From NCBI GenBank assembly GCA_020746105.1, contig CM036617.1:148680578-148744577 (forward strand): DNA of 64,000 nucleotides, given 5' to 3'. Positions 38,987 to 53,780 of the stretch are shown piece by piece (positions within the stretch are counted from its first letter, which is position 1; every line of letters starts with the position of its first letter). This stretch comes from Trogon surrucura (lineage: Eukaryota > Chordata > Aves > Trogoniformes > Trogonidae). The notes under the pieces were generated by a model. It did no database searches. It saw only the letters and a program-made list of their open reading frames with translations, and was not told the origin of the DNA. A program made the position numbers and the translations under genes.

Positions 38987-41900
38987 AAAGCCTTGCTAAT
39001 GTGTAATCAAAACCTTAGAGAATGTATACCAAATGGTAAAATGATTTTTATTTCTTCAGACATTTTTTTAGTCATAAAATATTTTACATAGTTTGCCAAA
39101 TCAAATTAATGCGCCAAAGTAATACTGAGCACGACACGTGTGTTTTCCCTAAGCAAGTCTAATTTAGCACACAATACACAGAAAAGTTTTGCATTCTTCC
39201 TATTAGGATATTTTGCTGAAATTACTCCACATGAATCAAAGAGACGGTACCAAAATAACTTCAGTGAGTCTCCTGTTTACTTAATGTTTCCATGTTGGGC
39301 ATAACTGATTCACTCTCTAGTGTGCCCCGGAGAGTTGTGAAATCCAAGAGAGGAAGCATTCACTGTTGAAACAGCATAGTATTATTCATGAAAATAAACT
39401 TGTATTGGGGTGAAAAAAAAAGGACCTACTAATTAACTTGGGGCTACTGCAAGCAGATTTATTATTTCCAGTATTAAATAGTTAGCGTTTTTTTTTTTTT
39501 ACTGTACCATTATATAAATCATTGGCTTATTTATTAAAGAGATGTAAGGGTTCTTAAATTTTCAAGAATATGGTTTGATGCAGTAGAGAATTGCTTTATT
39601 GAAAGAAGCTACTCCAATCCTTTTTTTTTCTCATTTTCATCACCCATTCTTAAAGGAATGAAAGGTGATGAGTCCAATAAAGCTGAACTTACTGTATCTT
39701 TCCATATACACATGTAACATTATCATGACATTGCAGTGTGTTGCTGATGTCATCTTTTTGCGTTATAGTTATGCAAAACCATGATAATTCATTAGCTCTA
39801 TTCTCCTACAAAAGTGTCTGGAGTTCTTGGAAGTTTCATTTGGAAACTCATCTTCAAAAGGTGCTCAGTAGGAATCAAACATTCTGTAGCACCCTTGTGC
39901 ATTGACACAAGCCCATGCCCTGTGAAAATATTCAAAAAAGAGCACAGGACAAAGTAAACACGTATTTGAGGACAGTCTGAGAGAGACACAAAGTTCTTTA
40001 GGACCATGTTTGACTGTCCTTCAGTGCCAAAAAGGAATGCTGCCATTGTGTATTCTCTTTGTTGCCTGGCAAATATTTGATTGTTTTTAATAACTGTGTG
40101 TGTCAGTTCTCATTGAACAAAAAATGTCAGAACAATTGCATGAACCGTAGTCAGTGTCCAAACAGCATTTGGCAAGCACCTCTCTATTATAGCATTTTGC
40201 CCACAACTGGGTTTGCTGATCAAACTAACCGCTATTTATTTATTAGTGTTGGAAGTAAGATGAAATTCTATTTATAGGCTATGGAATATTTCTGACATAT
40301 TGAACTGCACAATCACAATAGCAGCATCAACTAACATCTACATTTATTTCTTATTGTTATTCTTGGCTTATCTTTGCAAGCCTAATGCAACAACGAAGTT
40401 GAACTATTCACTGTTCTCTGTAGCTATGTCCAGGCATGCTAAAGCACTCAAATGATTGTCTTCCAGGAGTTGGTTTTTCCCCCTTTGCAAGGAGAGTGGG
40501 TTGACAAAGGTTGTTATAGCTTTAGTCTAACTTATTTAGGCGTAAATGTTCTTTAGAAAGAACGTTGGCTTGCACAAGGGAAGTGTTACGCACATCTCCC
40601 AGATAGAGCATATAGTTGCAGAATCCACTTAGAGGGGACAACTGCCCCTCCGATATTTAAATATTAACCTGATTTTCCAGTCATCATAAAGCCAAAAGTC
40701 ATCATTATTTATGATCTCAAATAAAATTGAATCTAAACTGGGTGTAGATACATATTCAGGTGTTTTTGAAGATCCTTATCTATAATAAATGTATAGTTTG
40801 CAATAACAGAAAATTGCAATCAAATTCTGAAATACAGAGCTATTCATGGCTTTGTTCAATGTGTACTTAAGTCTTATTATTACAGACATATGGTATACGT
40901 CAGCATTTGACTTACACAGAAGAGAATATGTGTATAATTTTGTATAAAGGCTTTTTCTTTTTTTCCCATGGTATTTTTTAAAATCTCATCTGAGGTTAAT
41001 GAATAACCATATTAAAAAAAAAAAAAAAGAGCCAACTAACCTAATGCAGCTATTAGACTCTTTCAAATAGGGTACACTAGAGTGCCATAAGCTGGGAAAG
41101 ATTTTAAAGAGATTATGGGCTGAAGATAAGAATCCCTGTCTGACAAATCCCTCTGGACGTCAGGCAAGGAAAACAAACAAGAGACCATGTGGCCAAAAGA
41201 TGATCCCCTAACAAACAATTAAAGGATATATGGGTCAGAAGAAGAGAAGGGATGCGAAATTTGAAATACTAAGTTCTACAAGATGATTGAGATGCTAATG
41301 GAAACAAGTATCATATCTCTTCATATTGCTGATGTTCCAGCTCTTAAGCTGTTGAAATACTGTGTCTTTTTTTAAAGGCAGTTGTACCATAGTCTGGTTG
41401 AACATTTGCCTGTGGTTCCCTCTGTGTGGCAAGTTTATAGCTGATGTGCCGTGACTGTTTCATGTGTTGCATCAGCGATGCCTAGCCCTCCAGGTTAGGC
41501 CGCTCAAGCTACTGCAGAGATGGGGGAAGCACCGTATGTGCTAGTCCTGTTTCGTACTTCCCCGTGATATCAGGTTGGCCACAGAATAGTCCAGCTGTGT
41601 GTGCTTCCCCAAATAGTAGACAGGCTATGTGTGCCATACTGGTTTCCGAACATGCAGAAACAGCTCCTGGAAAGTTGGTACCTGGTTAGGTGCGAGATAT
41701 GAAAAGGGACCAAATGAGTTTTCTTATGGCAGCATTCAATTCCGTCTGATTTCTGTTTCCAGAACTCTTGAGGTGTCTCTTCTGCTATGGCTAGCGAATG
41801 CTCTGAATTAGATTGAAGAAATGATCCCTCTGACACCCAGGCTGTATTGCTCATGACTCAGTCTGAGAGCAAAAAACTGAGTGGTTTCACTCCGTATCAG

Positions 41901-42641
41901 ATAATTAAGTCATATATGAAGTGTGGTACACTCTGGGGTAATTATCCTGGAAACTGTGACATCTTTTTTCATAAAATTCCAAGCTAATGTTAGTGCTCTG
42001 ACCACTCTCACGAAGAAGGAACTGCCTCAGGAGGAAAAATGTCATTGGAAGAAGTATCAGCATTACAGCTTTGGGGAGAGGCTGTAGATATGTGACAGAG
42101 TGACTAAGGTTTGCTCAAACAGGGTGGATTTGTATAGTAGAGGAGGAAACAACATTTGCTGCTGAAATCATGAGATTATAGGAAAAGAATTTTACAGTCT
42201 CTAGCTCCTGAGATTGTAACAAATGTGAATTCTGCCTGAAGACCTCAAATGCACTTACATTATTGCTAAATTAATTCTGTGAACAACCCCAGCTGAAGCT
42301 AGGAGGCTGGAGAGAATGAAAATGTGTTTGGTTTTTTTCCTTCCACTTGCTGTGAAAGCATACTTGCTGAATTAGAACACTTGAAGTATGATGGATTCCG
42401 CAGAATAAATTAGCAGTGTGCTGGCTTGAAGGTTGGAGTGTGTTTTCTGGCTGGAAGGGACTCAGAAAATAGCAATGTCTATTTACAGAAGCGGAATTTC
42501 CAAACACAAAAAGAAAATGGTTAAGAAAAGGAAGGAATAGAACTGTTCTGAAGTCATACCAAAGATGTATTTACTATTTATGTAACCTATATGCTTTCAT
42601 ATTTTTTTCTGTTTCTCTGACTTTTTCTTTGTCACAATTTT
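38987..42641. other. Non-coding unique interval
   Basis: AT-rich sequence with poly-T near 39488 and a 15-base A run near 41014. Small open frames only (94 codons or fewer), none recognised. The 41360-41600 section is slightly GC-richer without an assignable feature. Confidence 0.5.
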
Positions 42642-42662
42642 GGGGGGGGTTGGGAGGGTGGG
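42642..42662 (+). other. Canonical G-quadruplex motif
   Basis: Four G runs (8, 3, 3 and 3) separated by loops of 2, 1 and 1 bases. Short loops of this kind predict a stable quadruplex in DNA or in a plus-strand transcript. It stands isolated in AT-rich DNA. Confidence 0.75.
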
Positions 42663-43432
42663 TTCGATTTAGGGTTTTTTTCCCACCCTTCAACACTTTG
42701 GTCAGCTGCCCTATAGGTAAATCATAGGCCATCATTCCTAGCACTACATTACTCAGAAGAAAAGATAACTGGAGAAGCATTTTCTTTCCAAATTTTCCTA
42801 CGTTAGTCTGTAAGAAAAAAGATTGACTGAAAAGTGGTTTGGAAGTGAAGGCAGAAGGGGAAAAAGACAGGGAAAGGAATACTTAAATTGCTGAGAACAT
42901 CTTAGCTTTTCCAGTAAATTTACAGGATTTTTACCCAAACTAAAAGAATTACTGGTTGTTCAAGATACGGCAACTCATGAACCGCAGAGGATATTGATGA
43001 ATAACATCAGAAATACAGCGTGTCAGTTATTCATGGTTTCTTTCTACTCAGAATGACATTCAAAACCACTGGACTACTTATTAATTTGCCCTTTTCTACC
43101 CACACTTCATTTCATTTTCATTTGTCTTCATGCTGAGATCTATTTAGGATATTTAATGTAAAGCTAAACTGGATCCTTTCAAAGTTATTTTTTTTATGTA
43201 AATAAATCATACAGAAAAACTAGTACATTATTTCTGCTATTATAAAAAGAAGAAAGTTTTTTGTGGGTTTTTTTTTGCCTTGCCCACCCCAAAGATATTT
43301 TGCTTTTACTTCCAACATGTTACTCATACTGGGAAATAAGACTTTTCTAACTGTAGTCCCCAAATCAACTCTGTAAGGACTAGTGAACTAATTACACTAA
43401 ATTTGAGTTATTTCATAAGCTACTGTAGGTTT
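42663..43432. other. Non-coding unique interval
   Basis: AT-rich sequence with short T runs (near 43188 and 43267). No gene or repeat is recognised. Confidence 0.55.
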
Positions 43433-43450
43433 GCAGAATCACAGAATCAC
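43433..43450 (-). repeat. CR1 tail-like octamer remnant
   Basis: Two units of cagaatca in tandem, the reverse complement of the CR1 3' terminal octamer. The usual CR1 body does not follow, so it is either a bare tail relic or coincidence. Confidence 0.3.
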
Positions 43451-45873
43451 ATCACTTTTACATGTTACTTATATGTAATGTGTCACCAGTTTTGCAAAAC
43501 TTATTTTGTTTCTTATTTCTCTTTTCCAAAGCCTCTGCTAATGCAAGTATTGTTAATTCACATTTCTAACTCGTCCACTAAGACTCGCTACAACATCTCA
43601 GTAAAATTCAGTGAAGAGAATAATGTATCTATGTCAAAGGGAGATGGGTATATAACCTAGGTTGTTATGACCACTCAGGATTTAGAACTCTTTTTGCATG
43701 CCTGTCCTTATTATCAGTCCTGGAAATAAAAGTATTTACACCGTTGATTGGAAATACCCCACGTAGCTGTGAAGAGCAAGTGGGAAAATTTGCCTAAATA
43801 TAATTCCATTCTGTCACAGCTGGACTGTTTCTGTTCTTGAGCTAACTTCTTTATAGCTGGCCTGGGCAAAATTTCGATGGTAGACATAATCAAAAGAAAA
43901 ACATGAATGTCTTAAATGCATCCTTATATGGCTAATGAAGGATCTTAGTGACCTGAGAATTACAGGATTTGTCATGTAGTTCTGTGCCTGAGCCTTTATG
44001 TGGAGGAGGGGAATTTTCACTGGTGCAATTCACTGGAGCAGCTCCACTGAGCCCACACAGACACATCTTACAAAACTTTGTTAATTAGTCTAGTCTTTAT
44101 AACACAGTTCCTAGTGTGGCATAATTAGAAGAACTGCTGGTCAATAGTTATGTGATGTAAATCACTGAGCCAGGTCCCCAAACGTGGAAAACTATGAACA
44201 ACTGGGAAATGTAACAAGCAAAGAAAGAGTACTACAGGGAAAATGCATTTACATTCTGAAAGCACAGTCAGGGTGCAGTAAGGCAGACTAGATCAGAAAA
44301 TGACCATACGGAAGAAGAACATCACTCAAGGAAAAAGGAAGTGAGCAGAATGTAGTGATTTAACTGGAAGAGACAGCTCTTTCAGGGACTACATGGAAAA
44401 GAGCAGGAAGCATAAAAATGCAATGCCATGGAAAAGAACTTAGATGATAAATGAAGAGACAGTGACAGCACAGATATGAGACTGAAAGTAGCTGTAGACT
44501 AAAAGTGAAGGAATGGTGAAGAAAAAAAGTTGTTATTAAAAGAAACAGCAAAACCTGTGACTCAGCTGTTGCACAGACTCTTTGCCTAAAGTCACAGGTG
44601 CTAGAAAGATGATGAAACCATTTTATGCCAGGTTTGGGTTTTTTTTGAATCTGAAAAAGAGGATTGGTCTTATGGAAATGGGCAGCAGGTGAAGTACTCC
44701 AGCACTGATCCATTGTTGCTGAAGTGACTTATTCAAGCCATAGACAGCTACACATAATTAGGGGTTACTGAGACTGCTCTAATCTGTGACCAGTGAGTGT
44801 TCAGCCAGTTTACTGCTACTTCCGCACTTCCTCTGGAGCTACTCTACATAAAGCTCTTTGGCATAGCTTTGTTCCTCAGTGAAAACAAAATACTCTTTGA
44901 AAGAGAAAAAATGAACTACTGTCTAGGGAAGTATGGATTAGACATAAACCACTGAAATGCCTTTTCCTCTCATCGTTCAGACACTAGCAAGGCCTTCATG
45001 GTAGAACAGGTAGAACCAATTGGCAAAATGGTTTTGAGACTGGAAAAATGTTACTGGTGTCAGAGCACTTCATTAGAAACAATGAAGAACACATCTATTA
45101 GAATAATTTCAATCACATGTAATACACACACACACATATGTATGAGAATGCCAAAAAGTATTTTATACAGAATGGTGAAGGGAGGGAAAAAAAGTCAGAC
45201 AAGAAAGATCAGGAGTGTCTATAAGACATAATGACCTCAGAGTTCTGTGCTTAGTGACAGCAAGACACTGAGATGAGATTGTCATGAGCTGCACTGCTAA
45301 AACTCCTTGTAATCTAGAAGTTTCAGTAGCTAAAGTATGGAAAAATTGGTTGGATCATGCTACAATTAAAGCTGCATTGATGATACATCGTTGCCTGTGT
45401 CAAGACTCATTCTCTGAAGATTATGCTAGTACATCTGTAATAATTCTATGGGTTCTTCAAATAGAGCAGGAACCGTGCTTTAAGAAATGTTGTGGCTGGA
45501 GACAATAAGCACATTCACTAAATGAAGGGGGTTCATTTCTGCCTGTCTGACATTCATTCAGCCAGAAAGAAAATGGGAAAAAAAATCTGGAAAGGATGTA
45601 ATTCTCTGTTTCTCTGTAATAAGAAATTGTTCTCATCAGTTTCTGAAACATATTACAGGCATTCTCTAAGTTAAAGACTGTCATTTCTGCCATCTACCTG
45701 TGAAGAAAACTGAAAATTCACCTTCTCAGTGAAGCAGGAAAGAGCCTTCCACTGCCACTTTAGGGTATCTGCACAACATAAGTATCCTTTAACAACAGAC
45801 ATTGAAAAATTCATTGCTTAATTTCCTATTGAGCAGAACAGCTACAAGCTCAATGATCACTTCTCCAGTCAAA
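43451..45873. other. Non-coding unique interval
   Basis: AT-rich DNA with a short AC run at about 45123-45136. Open frames reach 117 codons (minus strand 44360-44713) but look random. No gene is recognised. Confidence 0.5.
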
Positions 45874-46025
45874 AGAATCACAGAATCACACAGAATCACA
45901 GAATACTAGGGTTTGGAAGGGACCTCTAGAGACCATCTAGTCCAATCCCCTGCCAGAGCAGGATCACCTAAGAATATCACACAGGAATGTGTCCAGGTGG
46001 GTTTTGAAGAGTACTCCAGAAAAGT
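45874..46025 (-). mobile_element. CR1 LINE, 3' end fragment
   Basis: On the plus strand: an octamer tail of cagaatca units (with one insertion), then gtttggaagggacctctaga, 'ccatctagtccaatcccctg', 'ccagagcaggatcaccta' and 'gtgtccaggtgggttttgaa'. This is the reverse complement of the CR1 3' untranslated region and last ORF2 codons. It is about 150 bp, 5'-truncated, and similar to the copies at 916 and 56690. Confidence 0.88.
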
Positions 46026-46027
46026 AT

Positions 46028-48397
46028 GCAGTTTGACTAGGAATATACAGTCCAATTTCCAATAGTATGGGTCAACAGAAAGGGTCCTCAGCCTAAGTAA
46101 AAGGTGAAGGAAAGGTGGTTTGTAATACAGGAATGGCTTGTTTAAGTTTTCACATCCCTGTAAACACAGGCAGTGTTTAAACACAGGAAATGCAAATTTA
46201 CAGCTGAATCTCAGACATGAAAATAAGAAGTTTAGATAGAAAATAAAAAAGAATCAGCTGCCAGAACATGATTAGAATTGTCTCTAGTTTGCTTTGTTTG
46301 GTTTTTGCTTTAGTAGTTTAAATCATAGTTCTTAGTATTAAAACGTATCAGTTCAGGCAGCTATTAATATCCTATGAGATTTAGAAGCAATTACATTTAA
46401 AAATGAAATTACAGAAGATGTATAAACAGGAATGAAGTTTTAAAGAAATTAAACAAAGACCCTAGCTGTATGGCTGAGAACAGGAATAAACCTTTGTTAA
46501 ATAAAGTCTCAGTGACATGAATAAGTAATAATCTGACGTTTTATTGCATGAATTAGATGTTTCTTTTGAACCACTATATACTTACTTGGTGATCTGTTGC
46601 TGTCACATTTACAATTTTAAGTTTCACAAGAAAAATTGAGTGTGTCCAACGAGATGCATTATATACTATTATCTAGGACGGCAGTGTCTGGGACTAACAT
46701 CAAACACAGGCTGTGGCTTTATCAAGTATATGTTCCTATCACTAATTTAATGGCAATAAATAATGGCAATAAACACTTGTAATTTTAATTGAGGCTGAGA
46801 ACAGTCTTAGTCTCTTTATTTGGTCGGGTATTCTTCCACAGCAATCTATGATAAGAAAGATTATCTTATCCACTGTAGGTGAAATGGTCCAATTTTTTTA
46901 CTTCTGTACTCAAGATGAAAATTGAATCCTGTTCAGTTCTGTTCCACTCTTTCCTTATAAATTCCTAAATTACATGAAACATTCTTGGTTTCAGGTTTTG
47001 TTGCAATCCCCAAATTAAAAACATGTTCGGTTTTGAAAGCTTAGCCAGAATTTTCAAGGAGGTTTGGGTGAAGTATAGAGCTTGCATTACATTTAGAGAA
47101 AATTTTGGCTGATTGATTGAGTTGGCATTACAGAGTGCTGATTTTACAACATGACAGCTTGGCAGATACCACATTATTTTTTCTATCAACATTTATCTTG
47201 GTTGGGTTTTTTTTAAAACTTCTCATCAGTTTTATTTTCCCAATGCTTATGTCTATTTTTCAGAACCCTGCACGTCTTATTTAAGGTGATACTACAATTT
47301 GCAGCAAAATGCAAGTACAAAGAGGTGATGAAGCAAATGACGAGGATGATGAGGCGAACATGCATTAGGAACGTGAACAGTTATATCACATGCACATGTA
47401 CTTTCCTGACCTTAATCCTTAGAGACTGACTTCACTTTTTGACATGTTACAACAGTTCTTTAGTTTGTAGTCCAGGAAGCTCATGCAAAATTGAGAAGAA
47501 GGAGCAGGAGGAGGATCATTCCAGATAACCGTTATGTACAGTATCAACCAAAATAGCTCAAATATTAATAACTACTCAGAATAAATATTTGTAAACACTG
47601 CTGTGAAATTACTGGCTTTAAAGCAAATATTTAGCCAGCCATATACAATTTCTAATGAGAAACCCACAAAATTAGACAAAGAAGTTAATCTGATTTGTTT
47701 TCTCAGCTATATCTGTAATGCAATATCAAAAGAACACTATGGCCCTTATTTAACCTTGTGATTGAGTCATATACCTTGAATACTACATAGTTAAAACTTA
47801 AATCTGAGTCAAAAATATTTGTCTAAATTTATTGAATAAAGAGCTTGAATTTTAAAAAGTATTCTTTGTGTTTATCAAAATTTTCACTTGTTGAAAGCAA
47901 ATACCTTCAAAGTTGTTAAGACTATTTTTTTTGGTAATAGTAAATTCTGGGTCTGAAATTTCACCTTTTATAAGAAATATTCAAACATTCTGAGGCTATT
48001 AAGCAAATACTTTCTCAGCCGTAAACATTAACTACCACAGCGCTTTCTTTTGTCTAGAGGAACAGAAATAAGAGCCTCAAAGTTATCTGCCCAAGTGGTC
48101 TGATTCTTCTATCAGTTGCTGGTGTATATCTGCAGAATTTTCCAGTTTGGAATCTGATCTCCCATAACTGAATTCAAGGAGAGATTTGCTGTTGAATTCT
48201 GAGAGGTGTGTTTATGTCTTTAATGAAAAGTAAAGTCCAAATTGTTCTCTTTCTGAGCTGAGCTAGCCAGGACTGGAAGCTGAAATTACAGCTTCAGTGG
48301 AGTCATGTTTCCAGTCCTGTAAGAAGAGAAAAAGGTGACCTGGAAAATGAGAGCAGCCATAATCACCAATCTCTATATTTAAAGCCATCCGGGGAAT
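46028..48397. other. Non-coding unique interval
   Basis: AT-rich unique sequence. A small direct repeat (atggcaataaa twice, about 46750-46775) is the only structure noticed. No gene is recognised. Confidence 0.55.
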
Positions 48398-48431
<34 letters not shown>

Positions 48432-48523
48432 GAAAAGAAAAGAAAAGAAAAGAAAAGAAAAGAAAAGAAAAGAAAAGAAAAGAAAAGAAAAGAAAAGAAA
48501 AGAAAAGAAAAGAAAAGAAAAAG
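48398..48523. repeat. (AAAAG)n pentanucleotide microsatellite
   Basis: A run of about 13 A's is followed by 22 uninterrupted AGAAA units (48411-48520). On the minus strand it reads as CTTTT repeats and produces an open frame of repeating Phe-Ser-Phe-Leu-Phe, which is not a gene. The perfect array suggests recent expansion and likely length variation. Confidence 0.95.
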
Positions 48524-48524
48524 A

Positions 48525-51500
48525 ATCTTTAATAAGTTCTCTTTGTCTGTAATAATGATACACATGAACAAACATCTTTTTATACATGGTCTGCATTTCA
48601 CTTCTGAGCAGGTAGAATTAGATCCCCCACCTCCGCTGCCCCAGGATAGCTGTACAGAGTTTGTCGACATTGTGACAATATTTTGGGTATTCTGGGACAT
48701 TTACTTTTATTGTCAAGCCTGATTGCTGAATTTACTCTACATAGTATCAGCACAGATGCTTTGTCCCAGCAGCCTTTGAAGAGAAATGTTAACGAGGCTT
48801 ACACATGGGCCTGAACAGCAGGATCAGAGCTCTAGGAAATACAGGGAAACACAAAACTACCTGAGAACTAGGCATAAAATGAGAATTAATGATTGAGAAG
48901 TGGCAAGTGCTTGTTGCTTACTGAATACATAGCTCTGGGGTATTTCACAAAGCAATTTCATTGAACAAAAGCCTACTAGAAGATAAGGAGAATGTACTAA
49001 TTTTTGTACTTTCTCAGTGGGATGAGCTATATGTTGCAGTATATTGCGGGAAAGGTAAATATGAATGGTACTTGAAAGGTGAATTGTACTCTCACATCTT
49101 AAAGTTCTGAGCTTGGGTGGAAATTTCAGATGGGAGAGCAATATAACTTACAATAAATCTAAAAGATTATCCTCTAGTCCAGTCACAACATGACTAATTC
49201 CTAGCACTCTATAGACTGTAGTTCTGTTGAAACCAAGTTAAGGCATAACAATGTTGTAAGGCAATAACCTAACATACCTGTATCTGCAACAGAGACGTAC
49301 CCCTCCTGGTGAACTAGAAATAATCCATGCCTTCTGCACACAGTGTTAGGAATTTCAAAGTTCAAGCATATACTTAAGAGAGTTTGAAACCAGGCAGATA
49401 AGGTGAAAGATTCTTGGTTGCTTTTTTGTTAAGTGACCAAGAAGTTCTCTTTGATTGAAAGATGGCTGCACTGTTCTAGAATAGTAAATGGATAGTTGCA
49501 TTCTTTGTTGCAGATTTTACATTAACATTTAATAAAAGGAAATAAAATCAGCTACTAGTACTGCACTTCTGCTTTCCTTTATGCCATGTATCACATAGAG
49601 AAAACCTACAGTCAGAGGAAATAAAGGTTGCAAAATTAACTACAGGAAAGAAATGGAATTAAGATCACCTGTATTTGAAGTTATCCTTCCCTTGTGTATA
49701 TTAATTATTCTACAGTCTAATTACATGATCACATATTATTTTTTTCTCTAGACTCCAGACTCAGTCATGCACAGAGTGGATGGTGCTTGCTGCCTAAGGG
49801 TTTTTCAACATTTGGTTCAGTGTGCACCCCTAGGCCTCACATAAATGCAAAACACATTCTGAAATTAAAATTTATTAATTTCCACGTGGACTTTCCTACT
49901 TACATTACAATATCTAAGTGCCTAACCAGTATTAATGAAACTAGTTCTCAATACTTTTGTGAAGTAAATGGCCTTGTGACTTCCTATTTACAAAGGGAAA
50001 GTGAGCAACAGCAACATCTGCCTGTGGCAAGGAGTGTAGAAAATGTCAGCCAAAATGATTGAAGCCTGTTGATGTCATGAGTTGCTAATTAGATGACCTA
50101 GTGATAGAAAACATCAACCCAATCTGCAGTAAAATTGTGCTCTGTACTCTCTCCAATATTTTTCAGCATTTTTTTATAGTTACTTCCAACACTCTAGGTT
50201 GTATTAGTAGTAACCACAATTTAGCCCAGGATTGCAAAAGTAATTATATAGTGCCTTCTTATAAAGTACTAGAGTAATAGGATCAATGCCTAAAGCTGCT
50301 ATAGCTTGTTTATTTGTGAGCTGTGATCTCGTAAACAGAGTGGGGTCACATTAGGCAAATATTAGAGAGTAACTTCAGGAGAGGTTTCCAAGGAAGTTCT
50401 ATATGCCTCTGGGGATTGTAGGAACATGTTCATTCTTCAGTGAGTACTGCATAAAGCGATACTTTCAATATGCTGAATATTTGTACCTTGCTGTGAATTT
50501 TCCAAGAGAGGAAATGATCATAATATGTCTTTGTATTGGCCTTATGGTGACATCTCTATACAGATCACAAAGATCCCAAATTATTCTGTCACAACAACAA
50601 AAAATAAATTAAAAACGTTAATTTTTGGTAAAGTATACTGATAGTTCAATATACTTCACAAACTAGAAAGCCATTTTCCTGTACATTGAAGTGTGCTGAT
50701 ATGGGTGTGGTAGAGACACACTGCTGCATACTGGAGTTGACATACAAAACTTGGTGATCATAGTGTTTTGGCTTTTTTTCAGAAGTAAAATATACTTAAA
50801 ACAATCCAGAATAAAATTAAAACCCCTCAGTGTTTGAATAGACACTTCCAGAAGTAAGTATATGTATGAGAGCTGGTGCAAGAAGGTAGAATTTAGTTGA
50901 ATTCTGAGTGTGGCACTAGCTTGTTTGGTGTCAGTTACTGTTAACTTCGCATTTCCATCTCCTAGATGAGGATAACAGTATTGTAAAAGGCTTCTGTGAA
51001 ATTTAATATAAAGCAACACTTTGAAATGGCAGAGGGAAAGGTATTATACAAATACCATAAACACTGAAAATGGTAAGATGCTATTGATGGTTTCATGCCT
51101 ATTCCTGGGTAAGAATTATGAGTTTGTTCCTTTTCTTCATATTGTTTATATTTCTCACAATATGTGTGACACACACGTTTTGCTCGTGGAGGATCTTAGC
51201 TTTTTATTTATTGTAAAACATTTTATTTCTTTGTTTTATAAAAATGTTTTATGTATTTCTCTACATGCAAATTTCTTATTCTATTCAGGTGCCTAAAGCA
51301 TTCAGTAATTGAAGTTGTGGTGTAAAATTTATAGTGTTATTTGTAAAGTAGCTTACTGCAAGGTAAACCAAAAAAAATCTAGTATTCTCTGCCTTGAGTC
51401 TAGAGCAAACACAATTTAGTTTTCCTAGCTGTTAACCTTAAATCTGCCTCCTAGGGTCTTACTCTAAATCTCACGTACCTTATTAATAACACTGGCCTGA

Positions 51501-53661
51501 ATTAGTAGGATAAAGACTGTCGTAAAGCTTATCTCCTGCTATACAGTTGTTAAGTTGTCAAATCAGGGCACTTAGGTTAAGATTAATTCTACTAAAACGC
51601 CTACTCCAGTTAATTCCCAGGAACATACTGCAATAGGACATATCAGACCAAACACCATAAAATAGTTGTAATAAAGTATGATTTTAAGTTAAGATGTATG
51701 TGCTGCTCAGTTTATGGATGGCTTTATTTGTACCAGGCTAGAAGAACAAGAAATCCATGGCCGCAACACCTCTCCCCAATGTCTGGGTGTTGGAGCTGTA
51801 TCGCTTAAAGTATATATACATTTGCAGCCTGAAGGATTCATGATTAGCTCCCTACACTTGAAAAAAAAAAAGCAAATTCTACAATGGCCTAATGATGCAG
51901 GTGGTCTTCTAATCATGTGTTAAAATTTAAGTATTTGAGAACTATAAGATGAACATTAAAGATGTCAAAACTGCCCCCGCAGTTCTCCTCTCTCCCAGAC
52001 TCTATCTCTGAGTTTTGGACTAAAATTACTTCTCAAATTCTTTGGCATCAAAGATAACTGAAGGAGTTTCTAGCTGCCTGTATCTCTGTCTCCTCTCTGG
52101 AAAGCTATATTTAACCCAGAAAATTTCAATAGATGGATTTGAACTGCCCTTATCAAGGAACATACAAAAATTTTTCCAAGATGAGACGTAATCCAGTCAA
52201 CAAAGGTTAGAGCATGGAATTAGGGAAGCTGCTTTTTGGCAACTACTGTTGTTATACAGTTGCTGTGCATAATTTAGCTACTTAAAGAGCATTATGAGCT
52301 GAGCAGGGCCTGCTCTACTCACACTTAATTCTTTGGATCAGTCTGAATGTGAATCAAAGCTCGGTGCTTAGAATGTTAAAGCAATCCACTATACAACTTA
52401 TATCATAGTAGAAGCAGTTGGGTGCAGTCTTAATTTTATTTCAGTTCTGTGGTAACTCAGGAGTCCTTAGGCGTGTAATTTTGTTGATTATTTTATTACC
52501 ATACTATAGACTAATAGCGTGATCTAAGTGCTGAATATCTAGTCCCACAGGGGGATTTGATAATGCGGATGTCAATGACCTGGCAGAGTATTTGTGCTAA
52601 TGCTTTCCAATAATGGATCAGGGCTCAAGCTTTCTGTGTGTGCCAAAGGATCTCTGTGTCTTACGGCACAGCAAACACAGTCTGTCGCTTTCTTGATCTG
52701 TACAGGTCTGATCCCAAGTGTGCAACTGCTATTTGGAAACTGAACGGTTGTAATTGCTGTGACAATGGAACACTACAAGTATAACATTTCAACAACTTTT
52801 TTTTTTTTAAATAAAAAAAACAATAGTGCAAAAAACACCTAACAACCCTGAACTTCTCTATCAATCAGAGAACAAGATGTCCTCATCTAGAAAAACACAG
52901 ATGATGTTTTAAATTACCAGCAGTTTAGCATTATTGAATAATATAGTATTTTATATGCTATAATTCATGACTACTGGGTTTGAATCAGTTATATCTACTA
53001 AAAAATGTAAGGGCATCAAAACCACATTTGTTTCAAAATATACCATTTTGATGCAGCTTCTGTACTCTGTTTAAGGATTATAAGATATATATAAATACAG
53101 CTGGGTTTCTGGGCTTCCAAGTGATTATATTTTGCATGACGTTGTACCTGAAATGATTTTGGACTACTGAATTCCATTTTTCTAGTACTCCAAGGAAGTA
53201 GAGTTTCATAGGTGTCCCATAATTTAATTTTCCTGTTATGACACAAAGGTATCACAGAAGAAGAATCAGCATGCATCAGAAAATCTTGAAACAATGACCT
53301 TTCCCTGTCACCTTTATATGAAAGGTGAAGTCCATGACTGAAGACATCTCTTTAATCAGCTGAACAGAAAAAGATGAGATATGAACAAGGGGAAAATAGG
53401 AAAGACCAAAATGGATTTCATGAGATCAGGGACATGCACCCAGAAGGCGTTGCTACAAATGCGACTGAGTGCAGAACTAACGTGGGCTCTTAGCAGATTT
53501 TCAAAACGTGTGTGCAAATCCTATTTTTGGATTAAATGACTCATGTTATCTACACACAAGCCAACTAACTCTGACTAAAACAGAAATAACTTAAATGCAA
53601 ACATGTCCTTCAAGGAATGTTAGGGGGGATGTCTCTTTTTTTTTGTTTTGTTTTTGAACAG
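48525..53661. other. Non-coding unique interval
   Basis: About 5 kb of AT-rich sequence. Open frames up to 118 codons (minus strand 50663-51019) show no known domain. Homopolymer A/T runs near 51860 and 52799 are present. No mobile element is recognised. Confidence 0.5.
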
Positions 53662-53778
53662 GTAAATGACCTATTAGTAGAACTGGCACAAAACAATAGG
53701 CAGCTGCTTTGGGACACTGCTGACAGGGCACGCCTAGGCCTGTACGCAGCTAGGTCAGGCTTGCTGCCAACAAGCTCA
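53662..53778 (+). other. Exon-like 117-bp segment (39 codons)
   Basis: A long T-rich tract ending in ttttgaacag (AG at 53660-53661) precedes the segment, and a full donor consensus follows (CTCA|GTGAGT, GT at 53779-53780). The length is an exact multiple of three and one frame is open throughout, giving a non-repetitive, helix-like peptide that starts VNDLLVELAQNN and includes DTADRARLGLYAARSG. The segment is clearly GC-richer than its flanks. Together this is the layout of a phase-symmetric cassette exon on the plus strand. I do not recognise the protein, and conservation is unknown. It could also be a lncRNA exon or chance. Confidence 0.35.
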
Positions 53779-53780
53779 GT